DNA from: Nodosilinea sp. E11
GTDB lineage: Bacteria > Cyanobacteriota > Cyanobacteriia > Phormidesmidales > Phormidesmidaceae
DNA length: 64,000 nucleotides
Assembly (NCBI RefSeq): GCF_032813545.1
Contig: NZ_CP136520.1
Coordinates: 2,474,001 to 2,538,000 of the forward strand
Reading direction: 5' to 3'
Positions within the stretch are counted from its first letter, which is position 1; every line of letters begins with the position of its first letter. Below the pieces are notes generated by a model. It saw nothing but the letters and a program-made list of their open reading frames with translations. It had not been told where the DNA came from and searched no databases. The position numbers were made by a program, and so were the translations under genes. Positions 1 to 7,438 of this stretch are shown piece after piece.

Positions 1-248
1 TAGCTGTCACCCCCAACCTCGAAGATCGTAAATTTTTAGAAACTTATCTAGCGCTACCCGAGCAAGACTACCAGTTGCAAATGCTGGTCAACCTGTCTGA
101 AACCTACAATGCCAACAAGCAGCGCCTCGAAGACACCTCTCAGAGCCTCAAGTATGCGGCCTACACCATCTGGAGCACAACTGCTATCATGCTGGTACAT
201 ATCCTGGTAATTTACGTGGCTAGTGGGTCATCTTCTGGGTTACTCTAG
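1..248 (+). CDS. C-terminal end of a membrane protein, truncated by window start
   Basis: An open frame (codons beginning at base 3) runs in from the left edge and stops with TAG at 246-248, leaving about 81 residues. The visible part is a polar helical stretch (…SETYNANKQRLED…) followed by one hydrophobic segment near the C-terminus (TTAIMLVHILVIYV) and a short Ser/Gly tail. This looks like a C-terminal membrane anchor preceded by a helical linker. The family cannot be identified from this fragment. It is called as coding because the frame is open from the edge and has an ordered amphipathic/transmembrane pattern. Confidence 0.6.
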   Translation, partial: AVTPNLEDRKFLETYLALPEQDYQLQMLVNLSETYNANKQRLEDTSQSLKYAAYTIWSTTAIMLVHILVIYVASGSSSGLL

Positions 249-314
249 CCCCAGTCTAGAGCTGACTCAAAGCTCTGGCTCTAACGTTTTTGACCGCCTG
301 CGGCGGGCACCAGT

Positions 315-608
315 ATGAGTGATGGACAGCAAGAAACAACCCTAGATCGGCGCGTGGTTTTGCCCGAGCCCGACGCCAGCAACATCACGGTGCTGACCGA
401 AAGTTTACCCAACGAGCCGGTCTTGCCCTGGCACCACTTCGACTCGCCCTGGCTAGAGCGTGACCCCGATGAGCCTGCTGACTCGGGCGAACCCCCTTCA
501 GACCCAGCGGTTGAGGCGGAGCCAGTTGAGCAGCTCACCCTAGAACTAGAGGTGCTAGAGGTGATGGTTGGCGCTGCGGACAACTTACCGGAAGAGTCTG
601 CCGCCTAG
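315..608 (+). CDS. hypothetical acidic protein (97 aa)
   Basis: A 97-residue frame starting at ATG 315 and ending TAG at 606-608. The product is very acidic and rich in Pro, Glu and Asp, with no membrane segment or Cys/His motif, and is probably largely disordered apart from a short hydrophobic-acidic helix near residues 70-85 (LTLELEVLEVMV). It lies 66 bp after the truncated membrane protein on the same strand and may be co-transcribed with it. No family is recognised. A counter-strand frame overlaps it but is low-complexity Ser-rich and looks like a shadow. Confidence 0.5.
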   Translation: MSDGQQETTLDRRVVLPEPDASNITVLTESLPNEPVLPWHHFDSPWLERDPDEPADSGEPPSDPAVEAEPVEQLTLELEVLEVMVGAADNLPEESAA

Positions 609-700
609 GGCGTGTCATCAATTGTGACTACAATCTTGATCCCATCAGCACTACCACGCCCGACCCCTAGGACAGGGGCGTTTGCGAAGATATTGCCTAA

Positions 701-2146
701 CTACAGCCGAATCTCTGGCCCAATTAAATCCGATAGTTTCTCTACGTCGTAGAGCAACATGGCGATGCGCTCTAGGCCCAGCCCCCAGGCCACGGTAGAC
801 TTGTCGCCGCAGCCCAGGGGTTCGAGCATTTCCTGACGAAACAGGCCCGAGTTGCCCACCTCAATGTAGCGATCGCTGGGGGGATGGTAGGCAAACACCT
901 CGAGCGACGGCTCGGTGTAGGGGTTGTAGGTGGGCTTAAATTTCAAATCCTTGAAGCCCAATCGCTCGTAGAAATAGGTGAGGTAGCCCATTAGCGTACG
1001 CACACTGAGCAGTTCACCCACAACCACTCCTTCAATTTGGTGAAACTCGGCCAGGTGGGTGCGATCGACTGTCTCGTTGCGAAACACGCGATCGATGGAG
1101 AAGTATTTACCAGCTTGACCCTGGATCTGGTGCAGGCGGCGGGCGGTAGAAGTAGTGGTGTGGGCGCGCAGAATGGCGCGACTAGCTTCGGCTTCAGTCC
1201 AATCGCCGCCGTAGTTGGCTTCATGCACCCGCTTGACCTGCTGTACTAAGGCGGCATCGTCTGGCAGGGGTAAGGTCTGGGGGTTGGCTAAGTAGAAGGT
1301 ATCTTGCACCTCGCGGGCCGGATGGTCTTGGGGGGTAAACAGGGCATCAAAGTTCCAAAAGGCCGATTCCACCAGATAGCCCGACATTTCGTCGAAGCCC
1401 ATATTCAGAAAAATATCGCGAATGCGCTGAATGCACTGGGTGAGGATGGTGGGCCGCCCGTAGGCTACATCGGGCACCTCAGCCTGGATGTCGTAGGGTT
1501 TGAGGTCAACCTGCCGCCACTGCCCCGACAAAATTAGCTCACTGGTCAGGGTAGTCACCACATCCCCTAGGTCTAGGGCTTGCAGGGCAGGCAGCACAGT
1601 GAGGCTGTAGTCGGTCTCGACTCGGCTGGTGACATAGCCCTGCTGTTGCAGCCACTCTAGGGAGGAGGCAGCCCCTCCATCTAAGGCCTGACCGGCGGCG
1701 ATCGCCCCAAACACCGCCTGCCGCTGCTGGTAGGCCGCCAACACTGACGACTTGAGCACAGTCACGACGCCCTCTCTGTCGCCATCAGCCAAGTCAACCG
1801 CCTGCTCACGGCGCAGGGCTCCATAGTTGAGGCTAAAGGCGCTGCCTAACTCGGTTTGGAGAGTGGCGCGATCGCCCACGCCCTGCAATAACCGATCGGC
1901 CAAGGGAAACCCCGGCAAAACCTTACCCAAGGCTTCGCCCTTGGCCGTTAGCACCCAGGCTTGCTGGGTGTGCTCCTGCCGCTGCACATAGCCATCTAAG
2001 GCCCCACTCAGCAAAAAGCCATGGATAAAGTTGACATCAAAACCGGCCTCGGCACAGAGCGATCGCAGACTGTCCACCCGCTGCTGACGTTGCAACAGTT
2101 CTACAAACTGTCGCTGTTTGCCGGTGAGCCGGAGCAAATCAAGCAT
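701..2146 (-). CDS. pheS: Phenylalanine--tRNA ligase alpha subunit, archaeal/eukaryotic type
   Basis: Charges tRNA-Phe with phenylalanine, together with a beta chain that is not in this window. The 481-residue product (ATG at 2146; a TTG six bases upstream is possible) matches the archaeal/eukaryotic alpha chain rather than the roughly 330-residue bacterial PheS. It has an N-terminal winged-helix-rich region (about residues 1-190) instead of the bacterial coiled coil. The class II catalytic core follows, with motif 2 FRNETVDRTHLAEFHQIEG, then YNPYTEPSLEVFAYH and EVGNSGLFRQEMLEPLG, and motif 3 GLGLERIAMLLY. Bacterial PheS has an E-[IV]-[LMA]-G-[CA]-G signature where this has EVGNSG. HIP1 sites inside the gene suggest a long-standing resident rather than a recent arrival. 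The function call is firm; the lineage call rests on remembered family signatures. Confidence 0.93.
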   Translation of the reverse strand: MLDLLRLTGKQRQFVELLQRQQRVDSLRSLCAEAGFDVNFIHGFLLSGALDGYVQRQEHTQQAWVLTAKGEALGKVLPGFPLADRLLQGVGDRATLQTELGSAFSLNYGALRREQAVDLADGDREGVVTVLKSSVLAAYQQRQAVFGAIAAGQALDGGAASSLEWLQQQGYVTSRVETDYSLTVLPALQALDLGDVVTTLTSELILSGQWRQVDLKPYDIQAEVPDVAYGRPTILTQCIQRIRDIFLNMGFDEMSGYLVESAFWNFDALFTPQDHPAREVQDTFYLANPQTLPLPDDAALVQQVKRVHEANYGGDWTEAEASRAILRAHTTTSTARRLHQIQGQAGKYFSIDRVFRNETVDRTHLAEFHQIEGVVVGELLSVRTLMGYLTYFYERLGFKDLKFKPTYNPYTEPSLEVFAYHPPSDRYIEVGNSGLFRQEMLEPLGCGDKSTVAWGLGLERIAMLLYDVEKLSDLIGPEIRL

Positions 2147-2266
2147 GGCCAAGCCCTGAAAATCTCTCTTAGCCTACCAATCTTCAACCATTCCCAACGA
2201 CCAGGATTGATGAAAAGATAGACACCACGACAGTCACCACTGCCCAGCTTTCCCGAGAACCACCCC

Positions 2267-2722
2267 ATGACCGACGAACCAACGCTGCCCGCTGGCCCTA
2301 GCTTTGGCCTCACCTTTCTCTATTACTTTTGTGGCACGGCCCTACTCACCACCCTGCTAGCGGTTAAAACCCTGGGCATCGGTCTAGACACCGGCCTGCC
2401 CAACCAGTACGGCCTCGTCTTTGGGGTCTTAGGCGGGCTCATGGGGGCCTTAGTCAATCGCAGCACCACCCTAACGCTGCCCATTAGCAGTCGCAAAACC
2501 TTTCGGCGCGAACTCGATGCCGCCCTGGCCGAAATGGGCTATACCGAAGATCCAGACGCCAGCGCCGAGGGCATTTTAGTCTACCGTCGGCCCTTCATCC
2601 GCCAGCTCCTGTCAGGCCGCATCTACGTGCTGATCACCGACAAACAAGCCCAAATCAGCAGCCGCAAAATTCATATGGGCGGCGTCAAGAAACGGCTTGA
2701 AGCCAACGGCATTAGACTCTAA
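2267..2722 (+). CDS. conserved cyanobacterial two-TM protein
   Basis: A 151-residue protein starting at ATG 2267. Two hydrophobic segments (about residues 14-33 and 45-62, separated by a Gly-rich turn) form an N-terminal membrane hairpin. A soluble C-terminal domain of about 85 residues follows, containing RRELDAALAEMGY and YVLITDKQAQISSRKIHMGG. The layout resembles cyanobacterial membrane proteins with a small cytoplasmic domain, possibly related to cofactor-assembly (CCB-type) proteins, but I cannot name the family. It is divergent from pheS with about 120 bp between the starts, so the two may share a promoter region. Confidence 0.65.
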   Translation: MTDEPTLPAGPSFGLTFLYYFCGTALLTTLLAVKTLGIGLDTGLPNQYGLVFGVLGGLMGALVNRSTTLTLPISSRKTFRRELDAALAEMGYTEDPDASAEGILVYRRPFIRQLLSGRIYVLITDKQAQISSRKIHMGGVKKRLEANGIRL

Positions 2723-2756
2723 GAAAAACAAGAAACGAAATTTCAAAGCCAACAAC

Positions 2757-2812
2757 CCCACTCATCTACCCATCCACTCATCCACTCATCTACCCATCCA
2801 CTCCCCACTCCC
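2757..2812. repeat. short tandem repeat, CCACTCAT(CTACCCAT) units
   Basis: A C-rich, G-free stretch built from the 16-mer CCACTCATCTACCCAT (2758-2773 and 2782-2797) with an 8-base half unit between them (2774-2781), then degenerating into CCACTCCCC repeats. It resembles the short tandemly repeated sequences known from filamentous cyanobacteria. It lies directly upstream of the next gene's start and, if transcribed, would form an unstructured leader. Confidence 0.8.
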
Positions 2813-2816
2813 CCTC

Positions 2817-3074
2817 ATGCCCCGCAAACAAAAGTACCCCCACCTGCTCGGCTCCAAGTGGACAGCTCACCAAAAAACCGAGGGCTGGCGGCACTTTCAG
2901 GTAGCCAACCGCAAACAAGAAGGCCCTTGGGTGTTTGCAGAGCTAGTGGCGTCCTGCGACCCAACGGTACGGCTGTGGGTCAATGCTCAACAGCTCAAAA
3001 ACCGATCGCTCTGGCAGCCGGGTTGGCAACCGCTCAGCGACCTTACCCTCGATACGGAGCCCGCAGAATTCTAG
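2817..3074 (+). CDS. TIGR02450-type Trp-rich small protein
   Basis: An 85-residue basic protein. The start chosen is ATG 2817 (MPRKQKYPHLLGSKWTA); an in-frame ATG at 2697 would add 40 residues encoded by the tandem repeat and overlap the preceding gene, which is unlikely. The pattern KWT…GWRHFQV…EGPWVFAELVASCD…LW matches the small tryptophan-rich TIGR02450 family found in cyanobacteria and marine proteobacteria, whose function is unknown. It lies downstream of the two-TM protein gene on the same strand. Confidence 0.75.
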   Translation: MPRKQKYPHLLGSKWTAHQKTEGWRHFQVANRKQEGPWVFAELVASCDPTVRLWVNAQQLKNRSLWQPGWQPLSDLTLDTEPAEF

Positions 3075-3186
3075 TTAAACTAAAAGATGGGCAAGTTAAG
3101 TCTTTAGTTTTTCGCGTTGTCAAAGCACGTAGGCCTTAAACGCGTTAAAGTCAATACAGGCAAAGGTTCGCCAGAGGACAGCAGCT

Positions 3187-3537
3187 ATGTGGCACGTCGT
3201 TTACATCATTGCATTTGCGGTTCTGGCTATCATAGCCATCGCGAACCTGGTCAGAAACTTGATCTTGCTCGGCGGCAACGCCCGCAATCCTCAGTCGTCT
3301 AGAGCCTACGGTGGCCAGCCCTCTAGCCAGGGCAACAGCCGATTTTCATCGGACAGCAACCACTCAGTTCCCCATCCTGAGCTGCTAGACCAAGATGGCC
3401 AGGTGATTCGAGAACCGCTGCTGGTCATGCGATCGATTTCCGTCAAAGATGCGCGAGAACAGCTCGATGCTCTCTACAACGGCACCGGCAACTCCCTTGA
3501 CGATACCGAAGACAACGGCTCTGACGCGGAGCGGTAA
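3187..3537 (+). CDS. DUF2973 family protein
   Basis: A 116-residue protein, ATG at 3187. It has one N-terminal transmembrane helix (about residues 3-28: IIAFAVLAIIAIANLV), then a disordered Ser/Gly/Gln linker, then the conserved block HPELLDQDGQVIREPLLVM followed by RSISVKDAREQLDALY, and an acidic tail. That block is the signature of the cyanobacterial DUF2973 family, whose role is unknown. The topology suggests a single-pass anchor with a small soluble domain. It is followed immediately by a dispersed palindromic repeat. Confidence 0.85.
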   Translation: MWHVVYIIAFAVLAIIAIANLVRNLILLGGNARNPQSSRAYGGQPSSQGNSRFSSDSNHSVPHPELLDQDGQVIREPLLVMRSISVKDAREQLDALYNGTGNSLDDTEDNGSDAER

Positions 3538-3541
3538 CTTA

Positions 3542-3650
3542 GGCGACTTCTGAAAAATAGTTTCCCCAATGTTGGGCAGTGCCCACCCTACAGCGGCTAC
3601 AGTTGATCGGTTAAAGCTGGTATCTTTTTTCCTAGAAATCTCCTTAACCG
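3542..3650 (+). repeat. REP-like palindromic repeat, copy A (uninterrupted)
   Basis: The left part, 3542-3591 (GGCGACTTCTG … GGGCAGTGCCCACCCTAC), shares about 48 bases with 54358-54405 and, inverted, with 58325-58374. The right part, 3592-3650 (GGCTACAG … TAGAAATCTCCTTA), matches 55666-55720. Here the two halves are contiguous; at 54.4-55.7 kb they are separated by the IS110 element. This copy therefore serves as an empty-site reference. Its core is the near-palindrome TGGGCAGTGCCCA. Confidence 0.8.
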
Positions 3651-3743
3651 CTAACCCTAAATACCACAAATACAACTTCAAAGAGCTGAGGCTCCTTTCA
3701 GAGGCCTCAGCTCTTTGGTTTAGGCGGATAGATACCTTAGGTA

Positions 3744-4232
3744 TCAGACCTGGCAGCGATCGCCGCAGTCGGCCTGCTGTCGGGCATCTCGCTCGGCCAG
3801 AATAGTTTTCAGGCTGGGTCGCCCGGTGACAGCCAATCGCCAGTCGGCCCAAATTCCGTAGACCCAGTCCACTAAACCACCAATGACAGGCCAGCCGGTG
3901 GGCGCATACATCCACCCGATGCCCAGGGCGGCGTAAACCTGACGAAAGACTTCCACATTTTTAATCACAGTGCCATCGGGCAGCACTGCATGAATTCGCC
4001 CCATGGCTGTGGCAAAATCTACCCCGCCATTAGCCTCAGGAGAATAGCTGTCGTCAGCGATATCAGTAAAGGCGACTAAGCCCCGACCATTGTCTTTCTG
4101 CCGCAGAAAATTGACTTCTCGCAAGCATAGAGGGCAGTCACCATCGTACAGCAGCTTGATTTTCCAAGCGCCCGATCGCCCAGCAGCCCTCGGGTTTAAT
4201 TGGTCAGAGGCAGAATCAGCAGTAGTAGCCAT
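3744..4232 (-). CDS. thiol-disulfide oxidoreductase DCC family protein (DUF393)
   Basis: A 162-residue protein with the DCC-family start LLYDGDCPLCLREVNFLRQ at about residues 27-45. The YDGxCPLC motif gives the family its name and holds the putative redox cysteines. The rest follows the family layout: a DI.D segment, a GxIHAVLPDG turn, then VEVFRQVYAALG and a C-terminal hydrophobic helix (GLVDWVYGIWADW). Family members are predicted thioredoxin-like oxidoreductases; the partner is unknown. The gene has no close operon partner: repeats flank it on both sides (3.55 and 4.34 kb). Confidence 0.88.
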   Translation of the reverse strand: MATTADSASDQLNPRAAGRSGAWKIKLLYDGDCPLCLREVNFLRQKDNGRGLVAFTDIADDSYSPEANGGVDFATAMGRIHAVLPDGTVIKNVEVFRQVYAALGIGWMYAPTGWPVIGGLVDWVYGIWADWRLAVTGRPSLKTILAERDARQQADCGDRCQV

Positions 4233-4332
4233 AGCAACCCAAGTCAGTTATGTCAGGAAAGACTCCTACACATATCTTAATGAATCTGGCCAACCCTGGC
4301 TAAGTAGGAAGGCTCAATTAAATATAAACCCC

Positions 4333-4408
4333 ACGTAGGATGGGCAAAGCATCGCGTGCCCATCATCAAGACGATGAGCACGGGCATGGCCCTTTGCCCA
4401 TCCTACGT
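4333..4408. repeat. 76-bp hairpin element with 17-bp perfect inverted ends
   Basis: ACGTAGGATGGGCAAAG at 4333-4349 is exactly complementary to 4392-4408. Inside, GCGTGCCCATC (4354-4364) and GATGAGCACGGGC (4373-4385) form a second, imperfect stem, so the whole 76 bp can fold into one long hairpin. The end sequence GTAGGATGGGCA resembles the outer ends GTAGGGTGGGCA of the repeat at 62733-62878. It is most likely a non-autonomous MITE-like element between the DCC and crtB genes, which could also act as a terminator for crtB. Confidence 0.8.
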
Positions 4409-4432
4409 TTAACGCTACCGGCTTACCCCCCG

Positions 4433-5359
4433 CTACAGCACACGCGCCTTCAGCAGCGTGCCGGGCAGCGTCATCAATTTGCGCAATGAGGGCACGTAGG
4501 CACGCTGGCTAAACACGTCGTAGCCATTCTTTTCGATCACATCCAAAATTTGGCGATAAAGGGCCAACGCCGACCACACAGGCCAACGAGCGTCTTCACT
4601 CAGCAGCCCAATGCCGCTCTCTGCCTCGGTGTAGAACCGACGGGCGCGATCGATCTGAAAGGCCATCAGGGCGCGCCAGCGATCGTCTACAACTCCGGCC
4701 ATCAGGTCGGCTTCGGTATAGTCAAAGGCGGCTAGATCGCCCAGGGGCAGATAAATGCGGCCTCGGCGGGCATCTTCGCCCACGTCGCGCAGAATGTTGG
4801 TGAGCTGGTTGGCGATGCCTAAAGCGATCGCCTGGGGGGTCGGATCGAGGTGCTGCTGCTGGCTCCAGGGAGCGGTTTGCAGCTGGGTGTCGATACCCAT
4901 CACCGTAGTGGACATCAGGCCCACGGTGCCCGCCACCCGATAGCAGTAGAGCTCTAAATCTTCAAAGGTGTCGTAGCGAGAACGATGCAAGTCCATCCGC
5001 TGGCCCGCAATCATGTCGCGGAAGGGCTGAATGTCGAGGGGGAACTGCTCGAGGGTATCGACCAAGGCCACATCTTCGTCATCCACCGGGCAACCCGCAA
5101 AGATGGACTCTAGCTGCGCCTCCCAGCGGTCCAGCGTTTTTTCGCTGGTGAACTGCGCCTGCGGCCCATCTACGAGTTCGTCGGTGCGGCGGCACCAGAC
5201 ATAAATAGCCCAAATGGCGCGCCGTTTGGCGGGGGCCATCAGCATGGTGCCGGTGTAAAACGTCTTGGAATACTTCGCCGTGACGCGCCGACACACTTCG
5301 TAGGCATCCTCAACGGAGGATAGGGATTGGATGGGGGGAGAATCCGTCAGTTGCAGCAT
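4433..5359 (-). CDS. crtB: phytoene synthase
   Basis: Condenses two geranylgeranyl-PP to phytoene, the first committed step of carotenoid synthesis. The 308-residue product has squalene/phytoene synthase landmarks: YSKTFYTGTMLM near residue 29, WAIYVWCRRTDELVDG with the first Asp-rich substrate site, YCYRVAGTVGLM, and the second site in NQLTNILRDVGEDARRGRIYLP. I chose ATG 5359 (MLQLTDSPP) because this gives the usual length; a start at 5407 would add 16 poorly conserved residues. In many cyanobacteria crtB follows the phytoene desaturase gene crtP, but no such gene is adjacent here. Confidence 0.96.
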   Translation of the reverse strand: MLQLTDSPPIQSLSSVEDAYEVCRRVTAKYSKTFYTGTMLMAPAKRRAIWAIYVWCRRTDELVDGPQAQFTSEKTLDRWEAQLESIFAGCPVDDEDVALVDTLEQFPLDIQPFRDMIAGQRMDLHRSRYDTFEDLELYCYRVAGTVGLMSTTVMGIDTQLQTAPWSQQQHLDPTPQAIALGIANQLTNILRDVGEDARRGRIYLPLGDLAAFDYTEADLMAGVVDDRWRALMAFQIDRARRFYTEAESGIGLLSEDARWPVWSALALYRQILDVIEKNGYDVFSQRAYVPSLRKLMTLPGTLLKARVL

Positions 5360-5808
5360 TAATGACCCAAACCTGGAGAATATAAATCTCAAACCGACTA
5401 CAGGCAATTCTGCTTAACCTAGCCTCTCACAACTGCACCCAACTTTGGCAAAACAGTTGAAATCGGCCCATTCTCCTGAAGCAACCCTGCCTCTGCCGTT
5501 CTTAAAGATTATATGTTGCAATCCGTAACATTTGCCCGCTAATTCAGAATATCTGCGGCGCTGGCCCAAGCCACAGCCATTGCCAACCTACCCATTTCAG
5601 AACTAAGCCAGATAAGATAATAGACTGCGTATTCAAACTGCTCAACGTCACTGGCCGCCGTGGCGCTTTGCAAACAGACTTCGTTTGTGGCCGATTATGC
5701 CCGTAAGCAGCCGCAAATCACCTCCCGGGGAAAGGTGCCCTATCGGCTATTCCGTTGGCCCCCCTGGTCTACGTAGTGCAGTTCTATTGATTGTTGGGAG
5801 CCTTGCCC
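5360..5808. other. divergent intergenic region, crtB / glyA
   Basis: About 450 bp between two divergent genes. It must contain both promoters, but I cannot assign -10/-35 pairs with confidence. TGTTGCAATCCGTAACA (5514-5530) is an imperfect inverted repeat that could be an operator. Shine-Dalgarno-like GGGAG at 5796-5800 precedes the glyA start. No convincing small ORF or structured RNA was recognised. Confidence 0.4.
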
Positions 5809-7092
5809 GTGCCTCAAACTAACTTTGATTTTTTGCAAGAATCTGATCCGCTGCTGGCGAGCATTGTGCAGCGCGAGCTTCAGCGTCAGCGCGACCACCT
5901 GGAGCTGATTGCCAGCGAGAATTTCACATCGGCAGCGGTACTGGCCGCCCAGGGGTCGGTGCTGACCAACAAATACGCCGAGGGGCTGCCCGGCAAGCGC
6001 TACTACGGCGGCTGCGCCTTTGTGGATGAGGCTGAGCAACTGGCGATCGATCGCGCTAAAGAACTGTTCGGCGCAGCCCATGCCAACGTTCAACCCCACT
6101 CCGGTGCCCAGGCCAACTTTGCTGTCTTTTTGGCCCTGCTAGAGCCCGGCGACACCATTCTGGGTATGGATCTCTCCCACGGGGGTCACCTCACCCACGG
6201 GTCGCCGGTCAACGTGTCGGGCAAGTGGTTTAAAGTGTGCCAGTACGGCGTTAGCCGCGAGACTGAGCAGCTCGACTTTGATCAAATTCGCCAGCTCGCC
6301 CTAGAGCACCGGCCCAAGCTGATCATCTGCGGCTACTCGGCCTACCCCCGCACCATCGACTTTGAGAAATTCCGCGCGATCGCCGACGAAGTCGGGGCCT
6401 ACCTCATGGCCGACATCGCCCACATCGCTGGCCTAGTGGCCGCTGGTCAGCACCCCAACCCCCTGCCCTACTGCGATGTGGTCACCACCACCACCCACAA
6501 AACCCTGCGCGGCCCGCGCGGCGGCCTGATTCTCACCCGCGATGCCGAGTTGGGCAAAAAGTTTGACAAGGCCGTCTTCCCCGGCAGCCAGGGTGGCCCG
6601 CTAGAGCACGTGATTGCTGCGAAGGCTGTGGCCTTTGGTGAAGCCCTCAAGCCCGAGTTTCGCGCCTACGCCGGCCAGGTGATCGCCAACGCCAAGCAGC
6701 TGGCCGCTCAGCTCCAGCAGCGGGGCATCAAAGTAGTGTCCGACGGCACCGACAACCACCTGGTACTGTGCGATCTGCGCTCCATTGGCATGACCGGCAA
6801 GCGCGCCGACCAGTTGGTCAGCGACGTCAATATCACCGCTAACAAAAACACGGTGCCCTACGACCCCGAGTCGCCCTTTGTCACCAGCGGGCTGCGCCTC
6901 GGCTCTCCGGCCATGACCACTCGCGGCATGGGCGAAGCGGAGTTTACCGAAATCGCTGACATCATCGCCGATCGCCTACTTAACCCCGAGGATGCGACGA
7001 TGGCTGAGCACTGTAAGCGACGGGTGGCCGCCCTGTGCGATCGCTTCCCCCTCTATGCTCACCTAGGCGGGTTGGTACCAGCCTTAGTTTAA
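5809..7092 (+). CDS. glyA: serine hydroxymethyltransferase
   Basis: A PLP enzyme interconverting serine + THF and glycine + methylene-THF, the main source of one-carbon units and a photorespiratory step in cyanobacteria. I chose GTG 5809 because GGGAG lies eight bases upstream and the product then has 427 residues, the usual length; an in-frame TTG at 5791 is less likely. Landmarks in order: [10 protein letters not shown] (about 35), [18 protein letters not shown], the PLP-site region [22 protein letters not shown] (cofactor Asp/His), [14 protein letters not shown] with the Schiff-base lysine, and [15 protein letters not shown] near the C-terminus. Confidence 0.97.
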   Translation: MPQTNFDFLQESDPLLASIVQRELQRQRDHLELIASENFTSAAVLAAQGSVLTNKYAEGLPGKRYYGGCAFVDEAEQLAIDRAKELFGAAHANVQPHSGAQANFAVFLALLEPGDTILGMDLSHGGHLTHGSPVNVSGKWFKVCQYGVSRETEQLDFDQIRQLALEHRPKLIICGYSAYPRTIDFEKFRAIADEVGAYLMADIAHIAGLVAAGQHPNPLPYCDVVTTTTHKTLRGPRGGLILTRDAELGKKFDKAVFPGSQGGPLEHVIAAKAVAFGEALKPEFRAYAGQVIANAKQLAAQLQQRGIKVVSDGTDNHLVLCDLRSIGMTGKRADQLVSDVNITANKNTVPYDPESPFVTSGLRLGSPAMTTRGMGEAEFTEIADIIADRLLNPEDATMAEHCKRRVAALCDRFPLYAHLGGLVPALV

Positions 7093-7102
7093 GCACGGGT
7101 TA

Positions 7103-7144
7103 GGTTTTGGGTTTTAACTGCCTCTGAAGCTAAAACCCAAAACC
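7103..7144 (+). terminator. inverted repeat downstream of glyA
   Basis: GGTTTTGGGTTTTA (7103-7116) is perfectly complementary to TAAAACCCAAAACC (7131-7144), with a 14-base loop, ten bases after the glyA stop. No strong T run follows, so it is a terminator-like or 3'-protecting hairpin rather than a textbook intrinsic terminator. Confidence 0.6.
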
Positions 7145-7438
7145 GCCAAAATCTACAAGCAGGCTACCGAGTTTGGCCAAAACTCCAGGCAATATCGCAG
7201 AAAGTTAGGGTTGCACCTTAATGATCTGTCATAATTGCATGGAGTTTTTGCCTATATGGCAGGACTCGACCTATCCTATGGACTGTTTCGGGCAGAATAC
7301 GCTCTGACTAGGTCACGTTGGCACCAGGCTACTGGATGGGGCTGACCTAAATAGAGCAGATGCCGTCAAAGCACTGTAGGCTGCTGGGGTAGAGCCTGAC
7401 TTGACGGATGGAGGGTTCTCCAACTAGGAGGGGTGAAG
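7145..7438. other. intergenic region before the WecA-like gene
   Basis: About 290 bp with no recognisable gene. The only clear signal is a strong ribosome-binding site, AGGAGGGG at 7426-7433, which places the next start at ATG 7439 (spacing seven) rather than the overlapping GTG 7433. Confidence 0.5.

Noticed and set aside
281..583. A 100-codon Ser-rich frame opposite the acidic protein
   Set aside because: Low-complexity mirror of an acidic coding strand; no initiation context.
2757..2812. CRISPR-like array in the C-rich tandem repeat
   Set aside because: Units are contiguous with no spacers and far too short.
2697..2816. The longer start of the TIGR02450-type protein
   Set aside because: It would translate the tandem repeat and overlap the upstream gene; the ATG at 2817 fits the family length.
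3385..3915. A 176-codon minus-strand frame across DUF2973, the repeat and the DCC gene end
   Set aside because: Its sequence changes character at each boundary, and it reads through a dispersed repeat.
5360..5808. A riboswitch (for example glycine or THF type) upstream of glyA
   Set aside because: No recognisable conserved core of either class; only short unsupported hairpins.
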